From contig NZ_CP094972.1 of the NCBI RefSeq assembly GCF_025985425.1, forward strand, positions 3,027,540 to 3,091,539: a stretch of DNA of 64,000 bases, written 5' to 3'. This stretch comes from Entomomonas sp. E2T0. Lineage in GTDB: Bacteria > Pseudomonadota > Gammaproteobacteria > Pseudomonadales > Pseudomonadaceae. The translations under genes and the position numbers were made by a program. The notes under the pieces are model-generated. The model was not told the origin of the DNA, searched no databases, and worked only from the letters and a program-made list of their open reading frames with translations. Shown here one piece after another: positions 1-9,232 of this stretch (position 1 is its first letter; the number at the start of each line of letters is the position of its first letter).

Positions 1-1
1 A

Positions 2-322
2 CAAGACCTTAAAGTATTCATTTCAATTGATGATTTTGGAACAGGTCATTCTAGTTTATCCTACCTAACCAGCTTTAAAGTAGATTATATAAAAATAGAC
101 CAAAGTTTTGTGAGTACTTTAGAAGATAGCCTATCATCCAGATATATTATCAATGGTATTATTGATTTAGCTAACAACTTAAATATTTATATTATTGCTG
201 AAGGTGTTGAAAATCATAGTCAAAAAGAATACTTAACACAGCACGGTGTGAAATACTTACAAGGCTATTTATTTAGTAAACCAACCCCAATAGCTGAACT
301 ACAGAAAATTCTAGCACCTTAA
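2..322 (+). CDS. EAL-domain c-di-GMP phosphodiesterase, C-terminal part (5' end outside window)
   Basis: Reading frame 2 is open from the left edge to the TAA at 320-322 and encodes the last 106 residues of an EAL domain. The DDFGTGHSSLSYL motif carries the metal-binding DD pair. It is followed by a KIDQSFV loop, an AEGVE motif and a QGYLFSKP C-terminus, all typical of EAL phosphodiesterases that cleave cyclic di-GMP. The GTG at 110 is internal to the domain and is not a start. The catalytic EAL glutamate and any N-terminal sensor or GGDEF domain lie outside the window, so activity cannot be judged. The C-terminal motifs closely match those of the complete PAS-GGDEF-EAL protein at 35148-37268. 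A terminator hairpin overlaps the stop codon. Confidence 0.9.
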   Translation, partial: QDLKVFISIDDFGTGHSSLSYLTSFKVDYIKIDQSFVSTLEDSLSSRYIINGIIDLANNLNIYIIAEGVENHSQKEYLTQHGVKYLQGYLFSKPTPIAELQKILAP

Positions 323-341
323 GTGTAGTGCTAGTTTTTTT
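311..341 (+). terminator. Rho-independent terminator of the EAL gene
   Basis: A 7-bp stem CTAGCAC/GTGCTAG (311-317 with 328-334) with a 10-nt loop is followed by seven T residues. The left arm covers the final codons of the EAL gene and the stop codon lies in the loop. Confidence 0.8.
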
Positions 342-354
342 GTATAAAAGGTTT

Positions 355-768
355 CTACTCTTCTTCTGGTAGCTCTTTTAACCAAACACGATTTAATCGT
401 GTGCCACTTATATCAACAATATCTAAAGCTTTAAGAATAGCTAATACATAATTAAGACAGCACTCTTCCATATAAGGATTTGCTTCTTGTACTACTCTGG
501 ATAATGGAACACTTCGTTCATAAGTATCGCCTGTCTTCACCTCACAAGAATTATCTATAAAATGATTGTGCTCTACTAAATAATCAATCACTGCAAGAAA
601 AGCATGCTTAGTAATCTTAATATTCTGCTGTGGTCTAATTTCAAGTGTTATATCATCAATATCTACTAACCAAAACTCCTCATTTATAATGTCGTCAATG
701 ATCCAAAAGCTCTGACTAATTTGTAGTTGTGGCCATGATGATAAAAATTTATTCCTATATTGAGACAT
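355..768 (-). CDS. Hypothetical protein, 137 aa
   Basis: I do not recognise this protein. The ATG at 766-768 is chosen because AAAGGAG lies 5 nt upstream. An in-frame GTG six bases further upstream would sit only 1 nt from that same Shine-Dalgarno. The product is soluble and acidic, with no signal peptide or membrane segment. It is rich in Asp and Glu, has three cysteines (one CC pair near residue 107) and ends in PEEE. It has its own upstream region and faces the EAL gene tail-to-tail, so it is probably monocistronic. Length and composition would fit a small immunity-like or regulatory protein, but nothing in the sequence demonstrates this. Confidence 0.6.
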   Translation of the reverse strand: MSQYRNKFLSSWPQLQISQSFWIIDDIINEEFWLVDIDDITLEIRPQQNIKITKHAFLAVIDYLVEHNHFIDNSCEVKTGDTYERSVPLSRVVQEANPYMEECCLNYVLAILKALDIVDISGTRLNRVWLKELPEEE

Positions 769-1172
769 ACACACTCCTTTTGATATCCATGACTTCTATA
801 TAAAATCTATTAATTATTATAAACCTTGAATACTTATCTTAAAAAGATAAACTTAACTTAACATTAATAAATATATTATTACTACTCAAATTGATAATTA
901 ATTTTAGCTTACCCTTATTATATTTTTTTTATTACGCTACAATATCATCGTTACATAGTTTACCGAAGGTATTGATAGAACGTCTGCTTCACATTAAGGC
1001 TAAGCAATAAATAAAAGGAGCTTAAAAACTCACCACAAGTGACTTTTTAACAATTATTGTTGCTGCTAAAAGTCTTCATCATTATTTCTCAGAAACTTTA
1101 TTGTAATTATTGACTCTAGGTATTACCTACCGTCGTTTATTCGATATGATTAATTAAAGGTTAATAAATATA
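769..1172. other. 404-bp AT-rich intergenic region between divergent genes
   Basis: No gene was found on either strand. The region must hold the promoters of the 137-aa protein (minus) and the aminotransferase (plus). A TACAAT box lies near 930-940. A TTGACT at 1110-1115 is followed by a short inverted repeat TAGGT-ATT-ACCTA (1117-1129), but a TATGAT at 1145-1150 is too far away to pair with it. An AAAAGGAG near 1013-1020 precedes only a 3-codon frame (GTG at about 1039). No known riboswitch or tRNA fold was recognised. Confidence 0.5.
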
Positions 1173-2378
1173 ATGCAATGGACATTTTCTGATCGAGCTA
1201 CGGCTCTTAAAAGCTCTGCTATCCGTGAAATTCTTAAGGTTACTGAACAACCTGATGTTATCTCATTTGCAGGAGGTTTACCCTCACCAAATACATTTCC
1301 AGTGGCAGAGATTAAACAAGCTATTGATAACATTCTTAATAGCAATGATGCAGTGGGTGCTTTACAGTATGGCCCAACAGAAGGCTATGCCCCTCTAAGA
1401 GAGTGGGTAGCTAAACGTGTATCCCGAGATGGCGTCACTATTCGCCCAAGCCAAGTACTTATTGTGACAGGTTCTCAACAAGCTTTAGATCTTATCGGTA
1501 AAGCCCTTATCAATAAAAACAGTAAAGTGTTAGTAGAAACACCAACTTATCTAGGCGGATTACAATCTTTTACTCAATATGAGCCTAACTATATATCTAT
1601 TGAAAGTGATGAAAAAGGATTAAATCCTGACTCTATAACAGATGAAATGGCAAAATCAGCTAGCTTTATGTATTTAATTCCTAACTTTCAAAACCCAACA
1701 GGACGCCGCCTACCTTTAGAAAGACGTAAAAAACTAGCAGAAATTGCTAAAAGAAATAATCTGATATTGGTAGAAGATGATCCCTATGGTGAATTAGATT
1801 ATCAAGGTAATAGAATACCTGGCGTGTACAGTTTTGCTCCTGATAATATCGTTTATTTAGGCTCTTTCTCAAAGATACTCGCGCCGGGCTTACGTCTTGG
1901 TTATATTGTAGCTGATGAAGAATTTATTAATAAACTAGTACAGCTAAAACAAGCAGCTGACTTACATACACCAAGTCTTACTCAACGTATTGCTTATCAA
2001 GTTATTAAAGATGGTTTTCTAGAAAAGCATATCCCTACTATTCGTGAATTATATGCAACACGCTGTAATTTCATGTTAGATGCTTTAACTAAATACATGC
2101 CTTCTACTGTCAAATTTAATAGACCAGAAGGTGGTATGTTTATTTGGATCGAGCTACCAAAAGAACTCAATGCTACAGAACTATTAGCAGAAGCTGTACA
2201 AAATAAAGTTGCTTTTGTGCCAGGTGAGCCATTCTTTGCTAACAGCACCATGGCAAATTGCTTACGTTTAGCTTTTGTTACTGTACCAGAAGAGAAAATA
2301 GAGAAAGGTATTAAAATACTAGCAGAGCTAGTAAAAAAACATGCAGGACTAATTGACGAAAGCGCTGTTATTGTCTAG
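1173..2378 (+). CDS. PLP-dependent aminotransferase (class I/II, 2-aminoadipate aminotransferase-like)
   Basis: A 401-aa fold-type I aminotransferase. Visible landmarks are the N-terminal SFAGGLPSPNTFP segment, NFQNPTGRRL, EDDPYGELDY (PLP-ring aspartate and tyrosine) and the Schiff-base lysine in SFSKILAPGLRLGYI near residue 235. This combination is typical of the LysN/2-aminoadipate and MocR-core type aminotransferases, here without the N-terminal winged-helix of MocR regulators. It probably moves an amino group between an aromatic, branched-chain or aminoadipate donor and 2-oxoglutarate; the substrate cannot be read from the sequence. It starts at ATG 1173 after a long leader and ends at a strong shared terminator. 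It is not in an operon with recognisable biosynthetic genes. Confidence 0.88.
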   Translation: MQWTFSDRATALKSSAIREILKVTEQPDVISFAGGLPSPNTFPVAEIKQAIDNILNSNDAVGALQYGPTEGYAPLREWVAKRVSRDGVTIRPSQVLIVTGSQQALDLIGKALINKNSKVLVETPTYLGGLQSFTQYEPNYISIESDEKGLNPDSITDEMAKSASFMYLIPNFQNPTGRRLPLERRKKLAEIAKRNNLILVEDDPYGELDYQGNRIPGVYSFAPDNIVYLGSFSKILAPGLRLGYIVADEEFINKLVQLKQAADLHTPSLTQRIAYQVIKDGFLEKHIPTIRELYATRCNFMLDALTKYMPSTVKFNRPEGGMFIWIELPKELNATELLAEAVQNKVAFVPGEPFFANSTMANCLRLAFVTVPEEKIEKGIKILAELVKKHAGLIDESAVIV

Positions 2379-2382
2379 CAAT

Positions 2383-2412
2383 AAAAAGCCAAGCATTTGC
2401 TTGGCTTTTTTA
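2383..2412. terminator. Bidirectional terminator between aminotransferase and HMA gene
   Basis: An inverted repeat AAAAGCCAAGC-ATTT-GCTTGGCTTTT is flanked by A and T tracts, so it can terminate transcription from both converging genes. Confidence 0.9.
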
Positions 2413-2419
2413 TAATTAA

Positions 2420-2620
2420 TTACTTAGTTTCATAGGCCTCATAGCCTTCATTATAAACCGCTTTGATAATTTCAGTAGCTGGTAATTCACTGACTACTGT
2501 CATTTTTCCTGCTGCTAAATCAATATCTACTTCAGCATCATCATCTAACTGCTTAATAGCTTCAGTCACAGCTCTAACACAATGACCACACGTCATACCT
2601 TTTACATCAAATCTTTGCAT
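2420..2620 (-). CDS. copZ: Heavy-metal-associated (HMA) domain protein, copper chaperone-like
   Basis: A 66-aa single HMA domain. It begins with MQRFDVKGMTCGHC, where the CxxC pair binds Cu(I) or a similar soft metal, and ends with a typical second beta-alpha-beta unit (IKAVYNEGYEAY). Proteins of this size act as cytosolic copper chaperones that hand metal to CopA-type ATPases. No ATPase is present nearby, so the partner is unknown. The ATG at 2618-2620 is preferred because GAGG lies 6 nt upstream; a GTG four codons earlier overlaps that Shine-Dalgarno. It lies 27 nt downstream of glmM on the same strand and may be read through from it. The symbol is by family resemblance. Confidence 0.85.
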   Translation of the reverse strand: MQRFDVKGMTCGHCVRAVTEAIKQLDDDAEVDIDLAAGKMTVVSELPATEIIKAVYNEGYEAYETK

Positions 2621-2647
2621 AACACACCTCACTTGGTTGTTTTAAAT

Positions 2648-3991
2648 TTAAGCAAATTTACTTTGAATCAAATCAGCTAATTGTTTTGCTGAACTTTCTA
2701 CAGTTGGTGCATCTTGTCCTTCAACCATCACTCTAATCACTGGCTCTGTACCTGATTTTCTTAATAAAACACGGCCTTTACCATCCATTGCATTAACAAT
2801 CTGATCAGATAACTGTTGAATATCTTTTGAGTGTAACTCTTGTTCAGATACCATATTTGTTAATCTTACATTGATCAGTTTTTGTGGGCATTTACGTAAA
2901 GCTTGGCGAGCTTCTGCCAATGTTTGCCCTCTGTGCTTCAACGCCATTAATACTTGTAATGCTGCAACAATGCCATCACCTGTTGTTGTATGATGACTAC
3001 AAACGATATGGCCTGAATTCTCACCACCTAATTGCCAACCGTTTTCTAACAAAGATGCTATTACATAACGATCTCCCACATTAGCACGGGCAAAAGGAAT
3101 ATCTAATGATTTAAGCGCTAACTCTAAACCAAGGTTACTCATAAGAGTACCCACTACTCCACCTTCTAATTTACCTTGTTCTTTTAAATCTCTAGCAATT
3201 AGAAAAAGTAATTCATCACCTTCGACCAAAACACCTGAATGATCAACCATAACTACACGGTCACCATCCCCATCAAATCCGATACCAATATCTGCTTGAT
3301 GATTTTTCACCGCCTCTACTAATTGTTCTGGATGAGTAGAGCCACAATTATCATTAATGTTCAAGCCATTTGGATGCACAAATAAAGAAACCACATCAGC
3401 ACCCAACTCTTTAAACACATTAGGCGCCACTTTATAAGTAGCACCATTAGCACAGTCTAATACTATTTTCATTCCCTCAAAACTAGTATGGTTGGGTACT
3501 GTACTTTTACAAAACTCAATATAACGACCTGCCGCATCATTAATACGAGAGGCCTTACCTAAAGAATTAGACTCCACCACTTCCATTGGACGATCTAACA
3601 ATTCTTCTATCATTAATTCAGTTTCATCTGGTAATTTTGTACCTTTACTAGAAAAAAACTTAATACCATTATCATTATGACCATTATGAGAGGCACTGAT
3701 AACAATACCTGCGTCTGCATGAAAAGTACGGGTTAAATAGGCAACTGCTGGCGTAGGCATAGGGCCAAGTAACTGTACGTTAACTCCAGCAGAAGCTAAT
3801 CCAGCTTCTAAGGCTGACTCAAACATATAGCCAGAAATACGGGTATCTTTACCTACTAAAATACGGCAAACACCCTTTTTACGAAAAGCAACACCTGTTG
3901 CCCAACCTAACCTCAACATAAAATCAGGAGTAATTGGATATTGCCCTACACGACCACGTACACCATCTGTTCCAAAATATTTTCTAGTCAC
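2648..3991 (-). CDS. glmM: Phosphoglucosamine mutase
   Basis: A 447-aa enzyme (family about 445) that converts glucosamine-6-phosphate to glucosamine-1-phosphate for UDP-GlcNAc, peptidoglycan and LPS. It opens with [11 protein letters not shown]. It has the phosphoserine loop [15 protein letters not shown] (active serine about residue 101), the metal loop DGDGDR, the sugar-binding GENSGH and the C-terminal phosphate-binding [15 protein letters not shown]. All four functional loops are intact. The ATG overlaps the folP stop by 4 nt (ATGA), so it is translationally coupled as the third gene of ftsH-folP-glmM. In Pseudomonas this gene is usually followed by tpiA-secG; here the HMA gene and a terminator follow. 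Confidence 0.98.
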   Translation of the reverse strand: MTRKYFGTDGVRGRVGQYPITPDFMLRLGWATGVAFRKKGVCRILVGKDTRISGYMFESALEAGLASAGVNVQLLGPMPTPAVAYLTRTFHADAGIVISASHNGHNDNGIKFFSSKGTKLPDETELMIEELLDRPMEVVESNSLGKASRINDAAGRYIEFCKSTVPNHTSFEGMKIVLDCANGATYKVAPNVFKELGADVVSLFVHPNGLNINDNCGSTHPEQLVEAVKNHQADIGIGFDGDGDRVVMVDHSGVLVEGDELLFLIARDLKEQGKLEGGVVGTLMSNLGLELALKSLDIPFARANVGDRYVIASLLENGWQLGGENSGHIVCSHHTTTGDGIVAALQVLMALKHRGQTLAEARQALRKCPQKLINVRLTNMVSEQELHSKDIQQLSDQIVNAMDGKGRVLLRKSGTEPVIRVMVEGQDAPTVESSAKQLADLIQSKFA

Positions 3992-4842
3992 TCTGCATGC
4001 TCTACTGAATTAATCATTTTTACAACATCCACTGTTTCAGCCACATCATGCACCCTTAAGATATGAGCACCTTTTGTTACAGCCAAAGCAGCCAATGCCA
4101 AACTTCCATAAAGACGTTGTGTTACTTCTTTACCTAGTACACCACCAATCATCGACTTTCTAGATACACCTACTAACATTGGATACCCTAATGTTAATAA
4201 TTGATCCATATAACGAAATAATAATAAATTTTGCTCTAAGGTTTTAGCAAAACCGAACCCTGGATCAATAATTATCTTTTCTTTACTAATACCTGCCTGT
4301 TGGCAAATCATACTCCGTTCAAGTAAAAAATCTTTAACCTCAACAAGCAAATCATCATAGTGTGTTTGTTGTTGCATATCCCTAGGCTCACCACGCATAT
4401 GCATAATACAAACAGGTAATCCTGTTTGTTTAGCAGCCTCTAAAGCACCTTCTCTTTGTAATGATCGAACATCGTTAATTATTCCTGCACCTAAACGTGC
4501 TGATTCAATTATTACTTCAGGTGTAGAGGTATCTACAGAAATAACCACATTAAACTCTTTATTGATTGCTTCAACGACAGGTGCTACACGATCTAATTCT
4601 TCTTGTACAGACACAATAGCTGCATTCGGCCGTGTAGACTCACCGCCTACATCAATAATGCTAGCACCTGCTTCAATCATAGCTTCAGCATGTTTTAAAG
4701 CAGCACCTAAATTATTGTGGGATCCACCATCTGAAAAAGAATCTGGAGTGATATTAAGAATACCCATTACCTGTGGCTGGGTTAAATCAAGATCTCGGCT
4801 ACCACAAGGTAACCGAGAAAGAATAGAAACTGAAGGTTTCAT
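3988..4842 (-). CDS. folP: Dihydropteroate synthase
   Basis: A 284-aa TIM-barrel enzyme that condenses p-aminobenzoate with hydroxymethyl-dihydropterin diphosphate to dihydropteroate (folate pathway, sulfonamide target). Signatures seen are [14 protein letters not shown] near residues 27-40, DVGGESTRP (the diphosphate/pABA loop), [13 protein letters not shown] and GVSRKSMIG. The loop reads STRPNA rather than the common STRPGA. The gene starts 3 nt after the ftsH stop and its own stop overlaps the glmM start, as expected for the classical ftsH-folP-glmM operon. Confidence 0.98.
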   Translation of the reverse strand: MKPSVSILSRLPCGSRDLDLTQPQVMGILNITPDSFSDGGSHNNLGAALKHAEAMIEAGASIIDVGGESTRPNAAIVSVQEELDRVAPVVEAINKEFNVVISVDTSTPEVIIESARLGAGIINDVRSLQREGALEAAKQTGLPVCIMHMRGEPRDMQQQTHYDDLLVEVKDFLLERSMICQQAGISKEKIIIDPGFGFAKTLEQNLLLFRYMDQLLTLGYPMLVGVSRKSMIGGVLGKEVTQRLYGSLALAALAVTKGAHILRVHDVAETVDVVKMINSVEHAE

Positions 4843-4845
4843 AAT

Positions 4846-6792
4846 TTAGTGCTCGCTAGTTGCACCATTTCCTGTTGAAGTAGATTGGTTATTATTTTCC
4901 ACGTTATCATTAGTGTGATTATTATCAACTGAAGTTGGTGCTGAAGGTGTATGATCATCCGCATCCCAATCTTTAGGCGGACGAACTTCCCTTCCTTCCA
5001 TAATGTCATCAATTTGATCACTGTCTAATGTTTCATATTTAAGCAAGGCTTCAGCCATTGTATCTAATTTATCTCTATTGTCTGTAAGAATTTGCTTAGC
5101 ACGATTATAACAAAAATCAATAATCCTTCTTACTTCTTCATCCACTGCCTTAGCAGTTTCAGCAGACATAGCATTAGCTGCACTATCGCGATAACCAGAG
5201 AATACTTCTTGTTCATCCTCTCCATACATTAAAGGACCTAATTTTTCTGATAATCCCCACTTAGTCACCATATTACGAGCAATTTGAGTTGCTTTCATAA
5301 TATCATTGGAAGCCCCTGTTGTTACCCCCTCAAAACCAAGTGTTAACTCCTCTGCAATACGACCACCAAATAACGAACTTAACATACTTTCTAATGAACG
5401 TTTAGAATGGCTATAAGTATCTTCTTCTGGTAAGTACATAGTTACCCCTAGCGCACGACCACGAGGAATAATAGATACTTTATACACAGGATCATGCTCA
5501 GGCACTAAACGACCAACAATCGTATGACCAGACTCGTGATAAGCTGTATTACGACGTTCTGCCTCTGGCATTACCATTGACTTACGCTCAGAGCCCATTA
5601 AGATTTTATCTTTAGCTAACTCAAACTCTTTCATACCAATCGTACGTTTATTGGAACGTGCAGCAAATAAAGCAGCCTCATTCACTAAGTTGGCCAAATC
5701 AGCACCAGAAAAACCTGGTGTACCTCTAGCTAAAATAGAAGGCTTAACATCTTGTTCAATTGGCGTTTTACGCATATGGACTTTAAGGATTTGCACACGA
5801 CCACGAATATCAGGCAAACCAACCACTACCTGACGGTCAAAACGACCTGGACGTAATAATGCTTTATCTAATACATCTGGACGGTTAGTAGCCGCAATCA
5901 CGATAATACCATCGTTCATTTGGAAACCATCCATTTCAACCAATAATTGGTTTAATGTTTGCTCACGCTCATCATTACCACCGCCCATACCAGAGCCACG
6001 GTGACGACCAACAGCATCAATTTCATCAATAAAAATAATGCAAGGCGCATGCTTTTTAGCCTGTTCAAACATATCACGTACACGACTAGCACCTACACCC
6101 ACAAACATTTCTACGAAATCAGAACCTGAAATAGTAAAGAATGGTACTTTTGCTTCCCCAGCAATAGCTTTAGCTAATAATGTTTTACCTGTACCAGGAG
6201 GGCCAACCATTAATACACCACGTGGAATACGACCACCCAAACGCTGGAATTTACCTGGATCACGTAAAAACTCTACCATTTCAGCAACTTCTTCTTTTGC
6301 TTCATCACAACCAGCAACATCAGCAAAAGTCGTTTTTACTTGATCGGGCGATAACATACGTGCTTTACTACGACCAAAGCTCATTGGGCCACCTTTACCG
6401 CCGGCGCCCCCTTGCATCTGACGCATAAAGAACATAAATACCGCAATAATAATTAAGATAGGGAAACAAGCTACCAGTAGTTGTGTCCAGATACTTTGCT
6501 GTTCTGGCTGCTTACCGATTACTTTAACATTTGCTTTTAGAAGATCTCCCATTAATCCTCTATCTTCAATGTAAGGACGCACTGTTTTAAATGAACTACC
6601 ATCTTTTCGTTTACCTGTAATATTAAATCCTTCAACAGTTATACTTTCTACTTTATTATCATTAACCTGTTGAATAAATTCAGAATAATTTATTGATTGA
6701 GTGTCATTAGTTAAAGAGAAGTTGTTCATTATTGAGACAAACACAACAACGACAACAATCCACAATATTATATTTTTGGTTGTATTATTCAA
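4846..6792 (-). CDS. ftsH: ATP-dependent zinc metalloprotease FtsH
   Basis: A 648-aa inner-membrane AAA+ protease that degrades misfolded membrane proteins and short-lived regulators such as LpxC. Order seen: membrane segment about 7-21, periplasmic domain about 30-100, second membrane segment about 103-122, Walker A GPPGTGKT at 197-204, Walker B IIFIDEID at 252-259, and zinc-binding HESGH at 419-423. The tail is rich in Asn, Thr and Ser and is probably disordered. The start is the TTG at 6790-6792. The next ATG (residue 22) would remove the first membrane segment, and [11 protein letters not shown] aligns with Pseudomonas FtsH N-termini. An AAGG lies 8 nt upstream. First gene of ftsH-folP-glmM, 159 nt after rlmE. 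Confidence 0.98.
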   Translation of the reverse strand: MNNTTKNIILWIVVVVVFVSIMNNFSLTNDTQSINYSEFIQQVNDNKVESITVEGFNITGKRKDGSSFKTVRPYIEDRGLMGDLLKANVKVIGKQPEQQSIWTQLLVACFPILIIIAVFMFFMRQMQGGAGGKGGPMSFGRSKARMLSPDQVKTTFADVAGCDEAKEEVAEMVEFLRDPGKFQRLGGRIPRGVLMVGPPGTGKTLLAKAIAGEAKVPFFTISGSDFVEMFVGVGASRVRDMFEQAKKHAPCIIFIDEIDAVGRHRGSGMGGGNDEREQTLNQLLVEMDGFQMNDGIIVIAATNRPDVLDKALLRPGRFDRQVVVGLPDIRGRVQILKVHMRKTPIEQDVKPSILARGTPGFSGADLANLVNEAALFAARSNKRTIGMKEFELAKDKILMGSERKSMVMPEAERRNTAYHESGHTIVGRLVPEHDPVYKVSIIPRGRALGVTMYLPEEDTYSHSKRSLESMLSSLFGGRIAEELTLGFEGVTTGASNDIMKATQIARNMVTKWGLSEKLGPLMYGEDEQEVFSGYRDSAANAMSAETAKAVDEEVRRIIDFCYNRAKQILTDNRDKLDTMAEALLKYETLDSDQIDDIMEGREVRPPKDWDADDHTPSAPTSVDNNHTNDNVENNNQSTSTGNGATSEH

Positions 6793-6951
6793 TTAGCCAC
6801 CCTTCTTTTAACAACTACTTACTTCATTTAGCTCGCACTGCTATAACAAACTTACAGTATCCAATTCCTACTAATTGAGTCTACTATAAATAGACCCTAA
6901 CAGCATGTAATTTCTTTAAATAAATGTTTATAGATTTTACATGGAAATCCA

Positions 6952-7581
6952 TTAAACTTCAGTACCTTTAAATCCCCTTGCCAACAAATATTGCTCCCTA
7001 GAACGACCCCTTGAAGAATTTGGTTTACGCATTTGCACCTTATCAAAAGCTTGACGTATTGATTGTAAATAACTATCAAAACCTTCTCCCTGAAATATTT
7101 TGATTAAAAAATCCCCTCCTGGTTTTAATACTCTTGTAGCAAAATCAAATGCTAACTCACATAACAACATAGCTTTCACTTGATCTACAGAGCGCATACC
7201 ACTCATATTAGGTGCCATATCTGAAATCACTAAATCTACAGGAGCATTACCTACTACAGATAATAGCTCTTCAAAAACTGCATCTTCAGTAAAATCCCCT
7301 TGAACAAAAGTAACATCAGCAATACTATCCATTGGCAAAATATCTGAAGCGATTAATTTTCCTTTCTCACCAATCACTCTACTAACAACTTGTGACCAGC
7401 CACCAGGAGCAGCACCCAAATCAATTACAGTCATACCATTACGTAATATGCGGTCTTTTTCCTGAATATCAAGTAATTTATAACTTGCTCTTGAGCGATA
7501 TCCATCTTTTTGCGCTTGTTTCACGTAAGGATCATCAAAATGCTCTTTAAGCCAACGTTGACTGCTTTTAGAACGCGCCAC
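6952..7581 (-). CDS. rlmE: 23S rRNA 2'-O-ribose U2552 methyltransferase
   Basis: A 209-aa RlmE/FtsJ/RrmJ enzyme that methylates U2552 of 23S rRNA late in large-subunit assembly, using SAM. The SAM-binding [14 protein letters not shown] motif is present. So are the K-D-K-E set (K35 in SYKLLDIQ, D in [10 protein letters not shown] in [10 protein letters not shown] in SREQYLL). The GTG at 7579-7581 is chosen: GAGG lies 6 nt upstream and [10 protein letters not shown] matches Pseudomonas RlmE. An upstream ATG four codons earlier overlaps that Shine-Dalgarno and would add MRYS. It is divergent from yhbY and followed by ftsH, the conserved yhbY-rlmE-ftsH arrangement. Confidence 0.97.
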   Translation of the reverse strand: MARSKSSQRWLKEHFDDPYVKQAQKDGYRSRASYKLLDIQEKDRILRNGMTVIDLGAAPGGWSQVVSRVIGEKGKLIASDILPMDSIADVTFVQGDFTEDAVFEELLSVVGNAPVDLVISDMAPNMSGMRSVDQVKAMLLCELAFDFATRVLKPGGDFLIKIFQGEGFDSYLQSIRQAFDKVQMRKPNSSRGRSREQYLLARGFKGTEV

Positions 7582-7642
7582 ACTATACCTCATTTATAAA
7601 AAGTCAGGTAAACTATACCACTTTTAAGTGGAGAACCTTATT

Positions 7643-7960
7643 ATGCCAATCAATCAACAACAGAAAAAACATTTTCAAGCGATTGGTCATCATTTAAAAC
7701 CTATCGTTATTATAGCGAAAAACGGTCTTTCTGAAGGAGTTATTTCTGAATTAGAGCGCGCCTTAAATGATCACGAACTTATAAAAATCAAGTTGGCAGT
7801 AGCTACACCAGAAGATCGTAAACAATTAACAGAAGAAATAACACAAGCAGTTGCCTGTGAAATAGTACAAAATGTAGGAAAAACAGCTTTAATTTATAAA
7901 AAGGCCACTAAGCCTAACCGTAAACTTTCTAATATTTTGCGTTATCAAGATACCCTATAA
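7643..7960 (+). CDS. yhbY: YhbY-family CRM-domain RNA-binding protein
   Basis: A 105-aa protein made of one CRM domain. It contains the KNGLSEGVISELERAL segment and the LIKIKLA strand typical of YhbY, which binds pre-50S ribosomal particles near the peptidyl-transferase centre. The ATG at 7643 is preferred over the upstream in-frame GTG at 7628 because GGAG (7630-7633) serves as its Shine-Dalgarno 9 nt upstream, and the family begins near PINQQQKKHF. It is divergent from rlmE across 61 bp, so the two ribosome-assembly genes share a promoter region. A terminator follows. Confidence 0.94.
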   Translation: MPINQQQKKHFQAIGHHLKPIVIIAKNGLSEGVISELERALNDHELIKIKLAVATPEDRKQLTEEITQAVACEIVQNVGKTALIYKKATKPNRKLSNILRYQDTL

Positions 7961-8005
7961 TCTGTTCTAAAGGCTCCACATCACTTTACTTAATCTATTT
8001 TACAT

Positions 8006-8038
8006 AAAAAAAGCAACCTAATTTAGATTGCTTTTTTT
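8006..8038. terminator. Bidirectional terminator between yhbY and the FimV-like gene
   Basis: Hairpin with stem AAAAAAAGCAA / TTGCTTTTTTT and an inner CTAA/TTAG pairing with one mismatch. A and T tracts flank it, suiting both converging genes. Confidence 0.8.
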
Positions 8039-8062
8039 AAATTCAAAATACAACAATATAAT

Positions 8063-9232
8063 TTATTGTTGTATTGTCTTTTCTTCTACATCATCATTAG
8101 TCTCAATTATTTCATTAGATTGCTCTTCCATATCTGGAGCAACTTCTTTTTGAGCTTTAGACATATTTTGTTGTAATGATGCTAATTGATTATCTTTTAA
8201 TTCAACTAACTTCTTCATATCAGCTAAACGAGCTTCTAAATCTGACATGCGACCACGTAATTCATTATTTTTACGACGTGTTGCATCAAGTTCTTCTTCA
8301 GACTGTACTACTTTATTGTTTAAGTCAGCAATAATAGCCTTATCAGAAGCATTACCAGAAGTATTATTTGTTTCAGACACACCTGATAACTTTAACTGAT
8401 CTTGTGTAGGTTTACTATTTGCTGGTTTTTGGTCAACTTTACTAGCAACCATTTGTCGTTGTGTTGTTGATGCTGTGCCATTCACATTTGCTAGCACTTG
8501 AGATAATGCTTCTGTACGAGCAGTTTGGCGCATTTGCTCTCTAGAAGGGATACGTAATACAGCACCCTCTTTCAATAAACTCATTTTACCATCAATAAAC
8601 GCATCTGGATTTGCTTCATAAATAGCTAGCATTGCCTGATGAACAGATGCATTACCACGTGTTCTCTCAGCAAATAACCATAAACTAGAACCTCTATGAG
8701 CTCTTACTGTTCCTTTTGGTGCAGCTGCTACAGGTTTAGTTTTTTTTTGAGATTGTGCTGCCACTGTTTTAGACTGAGTTGGCTTTACTGGATTCTGAAC
8801 GGTAGCTTTAGAAGTTACAACTTTAGCAGGCTCATAAGCTGGCGGATCCATAAGTAACGTATATTCACGTAACGTTTGACCTGAAGCCCATGATACACTC
8901 AATAGAAAATCTAAGTATGGTTCTTTAATCGGGTGATTAGAGGTAATTTTAATAATGCTCTTATTGCCACGAATAACAGGTGTAAAAACCAAATCATTCA
9001 ATGCGTGAGGTCTGTCAATCCCTGCTTTTTCAAAATCTTCTGGAGAAGCTATTTTAACAACCAATTCTTTATTAGTAATACTCTGTACGTCATAAAGAGC
9101 TATCTCAGCGTTAAGTGGTTGATTTAATGTGGACTTCCAAGTGACCTCGCCTAATCCTAATGCAAATGCACTGCCCATTGATGATAATGTTACTGCTAAA
9201 CCCACTGCTGCTAATTTATGAAATCGCACCAT
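8063..9232 (-). CDS. FimV-like LysM protein, short form
   Basis: A 389-aa protein with a signal peptide (residues 1-24, cleavage near SAFA-LGLGEV). A FimV N-terminal beta domain follows at about 25-130 (GLGEVTWKSTLNQPLNAEI to YTLLMDPP), then a Lys/Pro/Ala linker. A LysM peptidoglycan-binding motif lies at about 175-230 (RGSSLWLFAERTRGN... AVLRIPS) and a coiled coil at about 300-365. Full FimV proteins of Pseudomonas are more than twice as long, with a membrane segment and a cytoplasmic TPR C-terminal domain; these are missing here and the protein ends in an acidic tail. FimV normally lies between asd and truA and supports type IV pili and cAMP signalling. This copy sits between yhbY and topA, so it may be a paralogue rather than the main FimV. 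AGGGA lies 6 nt before ATG. Confidence 0.85.
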   Translation of the reverse strand: MVRFHKLAAVGLAVTLSSMGSAFALGLGEVTWKSTLNQPLNAEIALYDVQSITNKELVVKIASPEDFEKAGIDRPHALNDLVFTPVIRGNKSIIKITSNHPIKEPYLDFLLSVSWASGQTLREYTLLMDPPAYEPAKVVTSKATVQNPVKPTQSKTVAAQSQKKTKPVAAAPKGTVRAHRGSSLWLFAERTRGNASVHQAMLAIYEANPDAFIDGKMSLLKEGAVLRIPSREQMRQTARTEALSQVLANVNGTASTTQRQMVASKVDQKPANSKPTQDQLKLSGVSETNNTSGNASDKAIIADLNNKVVQSEEELDATRRKNNELRGRMSDLEARLADMKKLVELKDNQLASLQQNMSKAQKEVAPDMEEQSNEIIETNDDVEEKTIQQ

